Assembly (NCBI RefSeq): GCF_023721795.1
Contig: NZ_JAMQYE010000001.1
Span: 1,426,001 to 1,490,000 of the forward strand
Direction of reading: 5' to 3'
Length of the DNA stretch: 64,000 nucleotides
From: Zeimonas sediminis
GTDB taxonomy: Bacteria; Pseudomonadota; Gammaproteobacteria; Burkholderiales; Burkholderiaceae_E
Of the stretch, positions 10,127 through 19,172 are shown in pieces. Position 1 is the stretch's first letter, and each line of letters begins with the position of its first letter. The notes beneath the pieces are model-generated. The model did not search any database. It worked only from the letters and a program-made list of their open reading frames with translations, and was not told the origin of the DNA. The translations under genes were made by a program, and so were the position numbers.

Positions 10127-11098
10127 ATGAAGAAGCTTCTCGCCCTCGTCGCGGCCGCCGTGATGGCCGCTGCCGCCGTTCCCGCCCAAGCGCAGTCGTA
10201 TCCGTCGCGCGCGATCAAGCTGGTCATCCCCTTCCCGGCCGGCGGCGCCACCGACATCGTCGGCCGCACGATCGCGCAGAAGCTGTCGGTCGCGCTCGGG
10301 CAGAACGTGATCGTCGAGAACCGGCCCGGCGCCGGCGGCACGATCGGCGCCGACCAGGTCGCCAAGGCCGCGCCCGACGGCTACACGCTGCTGATGGCCA
10401 CCAGCTCGACCCACTCGATCGGCCCGCTGATCAACCCGAAGATTCCCTACGACCCGTTCAAGGACTTCGCGCCGCTGGCCCACGTGGCCAGCGCGCCGAG
10501 CGTGCTGGTGGTGGGCGGCAGCGCCCCGGTCAAGACCGCCGGCGAGCTGATCGACCTGCTGAAGAAGAACCCCGGCAAGTACAACTTCGGCTCGAGCGGC
10601 ATCGGCACCTACCCGCACCTGGCCGCCGAGATGTTCAAGTGGCGCGCCGGCAACCTGTTCGTGGTTCACATCCCCTACCGTGGCACCGGCCTGGTCATTC
10701 CCGACCTGGTCACCGGCCAGATCACCTTCCTGATGGACAGCATCGTGTCGGCGCAGACCCACATCAAGGACGGCCGGGTCAGGCCGCTGGCGGTCAGCGG
10801 CGCGGTCCGCTCGAAGTCGCTGCCCGACGTGCCGACCTTCAAGGAGATCGGCGTGACCGGCATGGAGATCTCCAACTGGTTCGGCATGTTCGCGCCCGCG
10901 GGCACCCCGGCCGAGATCGTCCAGCGGATAAATCGCGAGGTGAACGCGATCGTCCGCCAGCCCGACGTGGTCGAGCGCTTCGAGAAGGTCGGCGCCGAGC
11001 CGGCCGGCGGCACGGCCGAGCAATTCGGCGCGCTGTATCGCGCCGAGAGCGAGAACTGGAAGGCGGTGATCAAGCGCGCCAACATCAAGCTCGACTGA
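10127..11098 (+). CDS. Orphan Bug/TctC-family periplasmic binding protein
   Basis: A 323-residue receptor with a signal peptide (1-22, ending VPAQA-QS) and the family motifs AIKLVIPFPAGGATDIVGR, VENRPGAGGTIGADQVAKAAPDGY and VHIPYRGTG. No tctA/tctB follows it. Instead it heads a same-strand run with a HAD hydrolase, gamma-glutamyltransferase and dehydrogenase. As with most Bug proteins, it may borrow a TctAB pair encoded elsewhere or serve in sensing. The ligand cannot be predicted. Confidence 0.92.
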   Translation: MKKLLALVAAAVMAAAAVPAQAQSYPSRAIKLVIPFPAGGATDIVGRTIAQKLSVALGQNVIVENRPGAGGTIGADQVAKAAPDGYTLLMATSSTHSIGPLINPKIPYDPFKDFAPLAHVASAPSVLVVGGSAPVKTAGELIDLLKKNPGKYNFGSSGIGTYPHLAAEMFKWRAGNLFVVHIPYRGTGLVIPDLVTGQITFLMDSIVSAQTHIKDGRVRPLAVSGAVRSKSLPDVPTFKEIGVTGMEISNWFGMFAPAGTPAEIVQRINREVNAIVRQPDVVERFEKVGAEPAGGTAEQFGALYRAESENWKAVIKRANIKLD

Positions 11099-11157
11099 GC
11101 CGCACCACGGTTCTCCGCGCTTCCCGACCCGGCATCCCCGACGAAACCGAGGCCCGA

Positions 11158-11880
11158 ATGAGCGAATCGCCCCCGACGCATGCCGCACCGATGCCCAAGG
11201 TGCTGGCCTTCGACGTGTTCGGCACCGTCGTCGACTGGTACGGCTCGATCGTTCGCGAGGTGTCCGAGCGCAGGCTTCCGGTCGACCCGGGCCAGTTCGC
11301 GATCGCCTGGCGGGCCGGCTACCGGCCCGCGATGGCCCGGGTGCGAAGCGGAGAGCTGGGCTGGACGAAGATCGACGACCTGCACCGGATGATCCTCGAC
11401 GACATCCTGGTCAAGTTCGGGCTCGACGACATGCCCGAGGCCGACCGGCGCGACCTGAACCTCGCCTGGCACCGGCTGGATCCGTGGCCCGACGCGGTCG
11501 AGGGACTGCGCCGGCTGCGCACGAAGTTCACGATCTGCACGCTTTCCAACGGCAACCTGGGGCTGCTCGCCGACATGGCCAAGCGCGCCGGGCTGCCCTG
11601 GGACCTGATCCTGTCGGCCGAGGTGTTCCGGCACTACAAGCCCGACCCCGAGGCCTACCTGGGCGTGTGCGATGTCTTCGACGTCGGCCCGTCCGACATG
11701 ATGCTGGTGGCCGCCCACCAGGACGACCTGGCCGCGGCCCGCGCCTGCGGCTGCCGCGCCGCCTACGTGGAGCGGCGCCACGAGTTCGGCCCCACGCTGC
11801 CGAAGGACGTGAGCCCCGACCCGGCCAACGACTTCCACGCGACCGATTTCCTCGATCTCGCCCGGCAGCTCGGCTGCTGA
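11158..11880 (+). CDS. HAD-superfamily hydrolase, haloacid dehalogenase type II-like
   Basis: A 240-residue HAD enzyme. The nucleophile Asp19 lies in LAFDVFGTVVDW, followed by motif II TLSNGN and motif III Lys in HYKPDPEAY. The fold and length match the L-2-haloacid dehalogenase group. However, the last motif reads VAAHQDDLAAA, whereas characterised L-2-haloacid dehalogenases have Ser and Asn in the equivalent SSNxxD. So true dehalogenase activity is doubtful and another small-acid hydrolase is possible. ATG 11158 gives a short N-terminal extension; ATG 11191 is an alternative start. It is followed 20 bases later by the gamma-glutamyltransferase gene. Confidence 0.85.
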   Translation: MSESPPTHAAPMPKVLAFDVFGTVVDWYGSIVREVSERRLPVDPGQFAIAWRAGYRPAMARVRSGELGWTKIDDLHRMILDDILVKFGLDDMPEADRRDLNLAWHRLDPWPDAVEGLRRLRTKFTICTLSNGNLGLLADMAKRAGLPWDLILSAEVFRHYKPDPEAYLGVCDVFDVGPSDMMLVAAHQDDLAAARACGCRAAYVERRHEFGPTLPKDVSPDPANDFHATDFLDLARQLGC

Positions 11881-11900
11881 GCCCCAACAGGACACCCGCA

Positions 11901-13514
11901 ATGAGTTTCGCTTTCGACTGGTCGAAGAACTACCCCACCGTCCGCACGCCGGTCTTCGCGCGCAACATCGTGTCGACCTCGCAGCCGCTGGCCGCGCAGG
12001 CCGGCCTGCGCATGCTGCTGAAGGGCGGCAACGCGGTCGACGCCGCGATCGCCGCGGCCGCCGCGATCACGATCGTCGAGCCGGTCTCCTGCGGCCTGGG
12101 CAGCGACGCGTTCGCGATCGTCTGGGACGGCCAGCAGCTGCACGGCCTGAACGCCTCGGGCACCGCGCCGGCGGCCTGGGACCTCGACTACTTCAAGCGC
12201 AAGCACGGCGACAAGATGCCGGTGCGCGGCTGGGACACGGTCACGATTCCCGGCGTGATCGCCGGCTGGGCTGCGCTGCACGAGAAGTTCGGCAAGCTGC
12301 CCTTCGCCGACCTGATGGAGCCGGCGATCGAGCTCGCCGAGCGCGGCTACGGCGTCACCCCGATCGTGCAGCGCAAGTGGGCCGCGCAGGTGCCGATCCT
12401 GAAGGACCAGCCCGGCTTCGCCGAGGTGTTCATGCCGCATGGCCGGGCGCCGGCGATCGGCGAGCGCTTCGTGCTGAAGGGCGCGGCCGGCACGCTGCGC
12501 CGGATCGCCGAAACGAAGGGCCGCGACTACTACGAGGGCGAGACCGCCGAGAAGCTGGTGGCCTGGTCGAAGCAGCACGGCGGCGCGCTCACGCTGGACG
12601 ACCTGCGCGGCTACTCGGTCGACTGGTGCGGCACGATCTCCAAGGACTACCGCGGCTACACGCTGCACGAGATTCCGCCCAACGGCCAGGGCATCGCCGC
12701 GCTGATGGCGCTGGGCATGATGTCGCACTTCGACCTGCCCAGCATGGACCCGGATTCGGCCGAGTTCCGCCACCTGCAGATCGAAGCGATGAAGCTGGCC
12801 TTCGCCGACGTGTACCGCTGGGTCGGCGACATCCGCCACATGACCGAGGTCACGCCCGCTCACCTGCTCGACGACGGCTACCTGAAGCACCGCGCCTCGC
12901 TGATCTCGCGCGATCAGGCCACCGACTTCCGGCACGGCACGCCCCCCTCGGGCGGCACGATCTACCTGAGCGCCGCCGATGAAAGCGGCATGATGATCTC
13001 GTTCATCCAGTCCAACTACATGGGCTTCGGCTCCGGCGTGGTGGCGCCCGAGATCGGCGTGTCGCTGCAGAACCGCGGCCACGGCTTCGTGCTGGACCCG
13101 GCGCACCCGAACTGCGTGGCGCCGGGCAAGCGGCCGTTCCAGACGATCATCCCCGCCTTCCTGATGAAGGACGGCAAGCCGCAGATGAGCTTCGGCGTGA
13201 TGGGCGGCAACATGCAGCCGCAAGGCCACATGCAGACGCTGTCGCGCATCCTGGACGCGAAGCAGCATCCGCAGGCCGCCTGCGACGCGCCGCGCTGGAA
13301 GGTGCACAAGGGCCTCACCGTGGACATCGAGGACACGATGGAGCCCGAGGTGGTCGACGCGCTGCGCGCCCGCGGCCACTCGGTGCAGAAGGTCACCGAC
13401 CCGTACATGGACTTCGGCTCGGGCCAGTTCATCTGGCGCCTGACCGACGACATGGAAGACGGCTACGTGGCCGCCAGCGACAGCCGGCGCGACGGCGCGG
13501 CGGTCGGCTACTGA
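11901..13514 (+). CDS. Gamma-glutamyltransferase-family enzyme
   Basis: A 537-residue Ntn-hydrolase of the gamma-glutamyltranspeptidase family, which self-cleaves to expose a catalytic Thr. The N-terminal half has GLRMLLKGGNAVDAAIAAAA and CGLGSDAFAIVWD. The probable cleavage and catalytic residue is Thr353 in SGGTIYLSAADESG, followed by SFIQSNYMGFGSG. No signal peptide is visible, unlike the periplasmic E. coli GGT. It may therefore act in the cytoplasm on a gamma-glutamyl or related amide intermediate of the cluster. The N-terminus begins MSFAFDWSKNYPTVRTPVFA, typical of the cytosolic branch. Confidence 0.88.
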   Translation: MSFAFDWSKNYPTVRTPVFARNIVSTSQPLAAQAGLRMLLKGGNAVDAAIAAAAAITIVEPVSCGLGSDAFAIVWDGQQLHGLNASGTAPAAWDLDYFKRKHGDKMPVRGWDTVTIPGVIAGWAALHEKFGKLPFADLMEPAIELAERGYGVTPIVQRKWAAQVPILKDQPGFAEVFMPHGRAPAIGERFVLKGAAGTLRRIAETKGRDYYEGETAEKLVAWSKQHGGALTLDDLRGYSVDWCGTISKDYRGYTLHEIPPNGQGIAALMALGMMSHFDLPSMDPDSAEFRHLQIEAMKLAFADVYRWVGDIRHMTEVTPAHLLDDGYLKHRASLISRDQATDFRHGTPPSGGTIYLSAADESGMMISFIQSNYMGFGSGVVAPEIGVSLQNRGHGFVLDPAHPNCVAPGKRPFQTIIPAFLMKDGKPQMSFGVMGGNMQPQGHMQTLSRILDAKQHPQAACDAPRWKVHKGLTVDIEDTMEPEVVDALRARGHSVQKVTDPYMDFGSGQFIWRLTDDMEDGYVAASDSRRDGAAVGY

Positions 13515-13559
13515 GGCCCTGCCGCCCTGTCACAACGAACACGCGAAAAGGAGAACAGA

Positions 13560-14462
13560 ATGAACCAGCGCAGCTACGAGCCGGTCACCCCGCACAAGGT
13601 CGCCTTCCTCGGCCTGGGCGTGATGGGCTACCCGATGGCCGGCCACCTGAAGAAGGCCGGGCACGAGGTCACCGTCTACAACCGCACCTCGGCCAAGGCC
13701 GACCAGTGGGCCGCCGAGTACGGCGGCAAGTCGGCGCCCACGCCGCGGCAGGCCGCGCACGACGCCGACATCGTGTTCTGCTGCGTCGGCAACGACGACG
13801 ACCTTCGCTCGGTGGTGCTGGGCGAGCACGGCGCCTTCGCCGGCATGAAGGCCGGCGCGGTGTTCGTGGACCACACCACCGCCTCGGCCGAGGTGGCGCG
13901 CGAACTGTTCGAGGCCGCGAAGCACAAGGGCCTGGCCTTCGTCGACGCGCCGGTGTCCGGCGGCCAGGCCGGCGCGGTCAACGGCATGCTGACGGTCATG
14001 TGCGGCGGCGAGCAGGCCGACTTCGACCGGGTCAAGCCGGTCGGCATGGCCTACTCGCGCGCGTTCACGCTGGTGGGCGCGCCGGGCGCCGGGCAGCTGG
14101 CCAAGATGGTCAACCAGATCTGCATCGCCGGCCTGGTGCAGGGCCTGTCCGAGGGCATCAACTTCGGCCTGGCCGCCGGCCTGGACATGAAGCTGGTGCT
14201 CGACGTGATCAACAAGGGCGCGGCCGGCTCGTGGCAGATGGACAACCGCGGGACCACGATGGTCGACGACAAGTTCGACTTCGGCTTCGCGGTCGACTGG
14301 ATGCGCAAGGACCTCGGCATGTGCCTCGACGAAGCCAAGCGCAACGGCGCGCCGCTGCCCGCCACCGCGCTGATCGACCAGTTCTACGGCGACGTGCAGC
14401 GCATGGGCGGCGGCCGCTGGGACACCTCCAGCCTGATCAAGCGGCTGCGCAAGGCGAATTGA
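13560..14462 (+). CDS. 3-hydroxyisobutyrate dehydrogenase-family oxidoreductase
   Basis: A 300-residue NAD(P)-dependent beta-hydroxyacid dehydrogenase. The Rossmann motif GLGVMGYPMAGHL (about 15-27) and the substrate-binding signature DAPVSGGQAGA are intact, and the catalytic Lys lies in LAKMVNQICIAG. Related enzymes act on 3-hydroxyisobutyrate, tartronate semialdehyde or threonate. AAAAGGAG sits just upstream of the ATG. It is 45 bases after the gamma-glutamyltransferase gene and probably in the same operon. The substrate is not assignable from sequence. Confidence 0.88.
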   Translation: MNQRSYEPVTPHKVAFLGLGVMGYPMAGHLKKAGHEVTVYNRTSAKADQWAAEYGGKSAPTPRQAAHDADIVFCCVGNDDDLRSVVLGEHGAFAGMKAGAVFVDHTTASAEVARELFEAAKHKGLAFVDAPVSGGQAGAVNGMLTVMCGGEQADFDRVKPVGMAYSRAFTLVGAPGAGQLAKMVNQICIAGLVQGLSEGINFGLAAGLDMKLVLDVINKGAAGSWQMDNRGTTMVDDKFDFGFAVDWMRKDLGMCLDEAKRNGAPLPATALIDQFYGDVQRMGGGRWDTSSLIKRLRKAN

Positions 14463-14472
14463 TCGAGGGCCG

Positions 14473-15318
14473 ATGCGCCGCCGTTTCCTCCTCGCCTCGC
14501 TCGCAACCCTCGCCGCCTCGGCGGTCCTCGCGCCACAGATGGGTCTTCTCGCAGGAAAGCCCCCCACCGGCCTCGGCCCCGCCGACGGCCGGCTGGCGCC
14601 GGTGCGCGCCGATGCCTGGAACTCGGTCAGCAGCTTCGCGAGCACCGATTACCACCGGATCGCGCCGCTGGCCGCCGGGCCGGAGCCCGGCGTCGGCTTC
14701 GCCTTGCTGGAAGCGATCGTGGCCGCCGACCCGCTGGCGGTGATCGTCGAAAAGCGGCCCGGCTACCTGTACGCCGAGTTCCGGACCCGCTGGCTGGGCT
14801 TCGTCGACGACGTCGAATTCCTTCTCGACGAAGGGGCCGGCGTCATCCATGTACGATCGGCCTCCCGGCTCGGCCGCAAGGACTTCGGCGTGAATCGCCG
14901 GCGGATCGAGGAGATCCGCGCGAAACTCGAATCGGAACTGCGAAAACCAAAAGGAATCGACAGGATGAGCTATACCACCACCCCCTCGGGCCTGCAGTAC
15001 AGCGACACCGTGGTCGGCAGCGGCGACGAAGCCCGCGCCGGCGCCCGCGTCAGCGTCCACTACACCGGCTGGCTGTACGAGAACGGCCAGGCCGGCCGCA
15101 AGTTCGACTCGAGCAAGGATCGCGGCCAGCCCTTCGTGTTCCCGCTGGGCGCCGGCCACGTGATCCGCGGCTGGGACGAAGGCGTGCAGGGGATGAAAGT
15201 CGGCGGCACCCGGATGCTGGTGATCCCGGCCGACCTGGGCTATGGCGCGCGCGGGGCGGGCGGGGTGATTCCGCCGAACGCCACCTTGCTGTTCGAGGTG
15301 GAGTTGCTGGGCGTTTGA
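14473..15318 (+). CDS. DUF1499 - FKBP-type peptidyl-prolyl isomerase in one reading frame
   Basis: An uninterrupted frame of 281 residues. Residues 1-30 form a signal peptide or membrane anchor (MRRRFLLASLATLAASAVLA). Residues about 45-160 are a DUF1499 domain (VEKRPGYLYAEFRTRWLGF, FVDDVEF, SASRLGRKDFGVNRRRIE). Residues 165-281 are a complete single-domain FKBP (VHYTGWLYENG, KFDSSKDRGQPF, GWDEGVQGMKVGG, YGARGAGGVIPPNATL). In related bacteria these are, as far as I know, separate proteins. An internal ATG at 14965 has its own ribosome-binding site, so a free 117-residue FKBP is probably also made, or is the main product. Whether the fused protein exists is undecided. Confidence 0.8.
   Translation: MRRRFLLASLATLAASAVLAPQMGLLAGKPPTGLGPADGRLAPVRADAWNSVSSFASTDYHRIAPLAAGPEPGVGFALLEAIVAADPLAVIVEKRPGYLYAEFRTRWLGFVDDVEFLLDEGAGVIHVRSASRLGRKDFGVNRRRIEEIRAKLESELRKPKGIDRMSYTTTPSGLQYSDTVVGSGDEARAGARVSVHYTGWLYENGQAGRKFDSSKDRGQPFVFPLGAGHVIRGWDEGVQGMKVGGTRMLVIPADLGYGARGAGGVIPPNATLLFEVELLGV
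14951..14967 (+). promoter_or_regulatory. Internal ribosome-binding site and ATG for a stand-alone FKBP
   Basis: AAGGA (14951-14955) stands nine bases before an in-frame ATG (14965) that begins MSYTTTPSGLQY, the usual N-terminus and length (117 residues) of free bacterial FKBPs. It decides between a single fusion protein and two products from one frame. Confidence 0.6.
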
Positions 15319-15361
15319 TCGGGAGGGTGCTGCGCCTGCGAATCTGATCGCCCCCGACGGG

Positions 15362-15523
15362 CTACCAGGGCAGGACACCCACGCCGGCGAGACGCTCGAA
15401 GTCTCGCCGGCTGCGCGTGAGGACCGCGCAGCCGTAGCGCAAGGCCGTTGCCCCGATCATCGCATCGTGGGCTGCCACGGTCGCGCCCGCGGGCAGCGAT
15501 ACCACGAGTCTGGCCTGAACCCT
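15362..15523 (-). pseudogene. Remnant of a VapC-like PIN-domain toxin (C-terminal end only)
   Basis: Only the last ~50 residues of a PIN-domain protein are readable: LPAGATVAAHDAMIGATAL, then CAVLTRSRRDFERLAGVGVLPW. These match the family's third acidic residue region and its TRNxRDF...W ending. The N-terminal half with the first catalytic acidic residues is absent, and the upstream part of the frame does not resemble a PIN domain. No VapB-like antitoxin is present. It is best read as a decayed toxin-antitoxin remnant between the FKBP gene and glnS. Confidence 0.6.
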
Positions 15524-15572
15524 TCCACGCCAGGCCCGTACAATTCCCGCCTCGACCGCCCGATTCCGTCCA

Positions 15573-17360
<1,788 letters not shown>

Positions 17361-17400
17361 TCCCCCGCCGGCGCGCGGCGCGATCGCCGCCGCCGGCAGC

Positions 17401-18051
17401 CTAGCCTCCCCGCACCACCGCATCCCCAACGAACGGGTTGCCGGCGCGCTCGTCCCCGAAAGTCGACATCGGCCCGTGCCCCGGTACGAAGGACACGTCG
17501 TCTCCGAGCGGCCATAGCTTGGTGGTGATCGAGCGGATCAGCGTGGCGTGATCCCCGCGCGGGAAGTCGGTGCGGCCGATCGAGCCGTGGAACAGCACGT
17601 CGCCGACGATCGCGAGCTTCGCGGCCTCGTGGAAGAACACGACGTGCCCGGGCGTGTGGCCCGGGCAGTGGAAGACCTTCAGCGTCTGCGCGCCGAACCC
17701 GACCGTGTCGCCGTCCTCGAGCCAGCGATCCGGCGTGAAGGCGTCGAGCCGCGGCAGGCCGAAGCGCACGCCCTGCTCGGGCAACTGGTCGATCCAGAAC
17801 GCGTCCTCGCGCTGCGGGCCCTCGAGCGGCACGCCGTGGCGCTGCGCGAATTCGGCCGACTGGCCGCAGTGGTCGATGTGCCCGTGGGTGAGGAACACCT
17901 TCTCGAGCGTGGCGCCGGTGCCCTTCAGCGCTTCGTCGACCCGGTCGAGGTCGCCGCCCGGATCGAAGGCGGCGGCCCGGTTCGTCTGTTCGCAGACCAG
18001 CAGCGAGCAGTTCTGCATGAAGGGGGTGACGGGGACGATCAGGAGCTTCAT
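17401..18051 (-). CDS. Metallo-beta-lactamase-fold hydrolase (glyoxalase II-like, YcbL group)
   Basis: A 216-residue MBL-fold enzyme with the dinuclear metal motif THGHIDH (residues 55-61), HCPGHTPGH, GDVLFHGSIGRTDF and the final VPGHGPMS. This matches the short glyoxalase II-like group that hydrolyses thioesters such as S-lactoylglutathione. It begins MKLLIVPVTPFMQNCSLL. It is convergent with glnS and lies 47 bases downstream of the DUF2237 gene on the same strand. Confidence 0.88.
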   Translation of the reverse strand: MKLLIVPVTPFMQNCSLLVCEQTNRAAAFDPGGDLDRVDEALKGTGATLEKVFLTHGHIDHCGQSAEFAQRHGVPLEGPQREDAFWIDQLPEQGVRFGLPRLDAFTPDRWLEDGDTVGFGAQTLKVFHCPGHTPGHVVFFHEAAKLAIVGDVLFHGSIGRTDFPRGDHATLIRSITTKLWPLGDDVSFVPGHGPMSTFGDERAGNPFVGDAVVRGG

Positions 18052-18098
18052 TCGTGCGGGTCTGCCATACGTTCGGGACGGCGGTTCAGGACAGCGGT

Positions 18099-18497
18099 TC
18101 AGGACCGCGACGGCGATCCGGCGGCCGGCCAGGCGGCGGCCAGCAGCACTTCCTTCGGGATGATCTCGAGCGCCGCCTCGTGCGTGGCCTCGAGCACCAC
18201 CGGCGGCGCCACGCCCGCCTGGTGCGCCTCCAGCCAGCGCGCGGCGCACAGGCACCAGCGGTCGCCAGGCTTCAGGCCCCGGAAGCGCCACTCGGGCCGC
18301 GGCGTGGAGAGGTCGTTGCCGCGCGCCACCGAGAAGGCAAGGAAGTCGGCGGTGACCCGGGCGCAGACCACGTGCCGGCCGAGGTCGTCGGCGCCGGTTT
18401 CGCAGCAGCCGCTGCGGGTGAAGCCGGTCAGCGGATCGTAGGAGCAGGCCAGCAGTGGCCCGCCCAGCACGTTTCGTGCGGTCGAAGCAGGTTCCAT
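18099..18497 (-). CDS. DUF2237 family protein
   Basis: A 132-residue protein of a small, highly conserved family of unknown function. Family blocks are complete: NVLGGPLLACSYDPLTGF, RSGCCETGADDLGRHVVCA, FSVARGNDLSTPRPEW, LKPGDRWCLCAARW and PPVVLEATHEAAL. The conserved Cys residues (GCC, VCA, WCLCA) could bind metal or be redox-active. ATG 18497 is the start that fits the family; the frame extends further upstream without similarity. It is probably co-transcribed with the MBL hydrolase gene. Confidence 0.9.
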   Translation of the reverse strand: MEPASTARNVLGGPLLACSYDPLTGFTRSGCCETGADDLGRHVVCARVTADFLAFSVARGNDLSTPRPEWRFRGLKPGDRWCLCAARWLEAHQAGVAPPVVLEATHEAALEIIPKEVLLAAAWPAAGSPSRS

Positions 18498-18704
18498 CTC
18501 GATGTCTGGATGAAGGCGCACGCCGCCCGCAACCGGGCGGCACCACCGTTTCTTATACCACCGACGGGCCGCGCCATCGGAACCGTGACGAAGTTCCTGC
18601 CGGGGCCGAGCGCGCCCGCCGCAAGATGCTCGCCTGCCTACCACACAAAACAAGAAGCGGGGACGCGCGCCGACGAACGTGCGTCCCCTGCCGACAGCCG
18701 GTCG

Positions 18705-19172
18705 ATGAAAGTCCGCGTATACGCCATCTGGCGCGTCGTGCCCGTGCCATTCGTGATCCTCCCGCGCCTGCCGGGCCGCATCGCGGGCATCAGCCTGGGC
18801 ATGGTCGTGCTATTGCGCCGCGAGTACGGCGACGACTGGCCGACGGTCGTCCACGAGCTCGAGCACTGCCGGCAGTTCTGGCGCGGCGGCACCGTGCTGC
18901 ACCTGGTCCGTTATCTGGTCGATCCGCGCTACAGGTTGCGCTCGGAAGTGGGCGCCTACCGGGCGGAGCTGGCCGCCTGCCTGCCGTCCGAACGCAGGGG
19001 CCGCCTGTATGATTCCGCGCACGCCCTGGCGAACGGCTACGGTCTCGGCATCGACGCGAGGTCCTGCCGGCGGCTGCTGGACGCGGGTCACGCTTCCCCC
19101 GCTCCGGACCGCGCGCTGCCGGGCGCCGGATTCGCGGCCCGGCCCCGCCGCGCGGACACCCGACCACGATGA
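18705..19172 (+). CDS. Small protein with an HExxH motif, unknown function
   Basis: A 155-residue protein beginning MKVRVYAIWRVVPVPFVILP. It contains VVHELEHCRQFWRGG (about residues 46-60), whose HELEH fits the zinc-peptidase HExxH motif, next to a hydrophobic N-terminal stretch. No family can be named with confidence. The stop overlaps the ATG of the amidase gene (ATGA), so the two are translationally coupled. The last ~35 residues are Arg/Ala/Pro-rich and look disordered. Confidence 0.65.
   Translation: MKVRVYAIWRVVPVPFVILPRLPGRIAGISLGMVVLLRREYGDDWPTVVHELEHCRQFWRGGTVLHLVRYLVDPRYRLRSEVGAYRAELAACLPSERRGRLYDSAHALANGYGLGIDARSCRRLLDAGHASPAPDRALPGAGFAARPRRADTRPR

Noticed and set aside
17361-17400. 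Terminator between glnS and the MBL gene (GCCGGCG...CGCCGGC)
   Set aside because: A 7-bp stem with a 17-base loop and no T-run is common by chance at this GC content.
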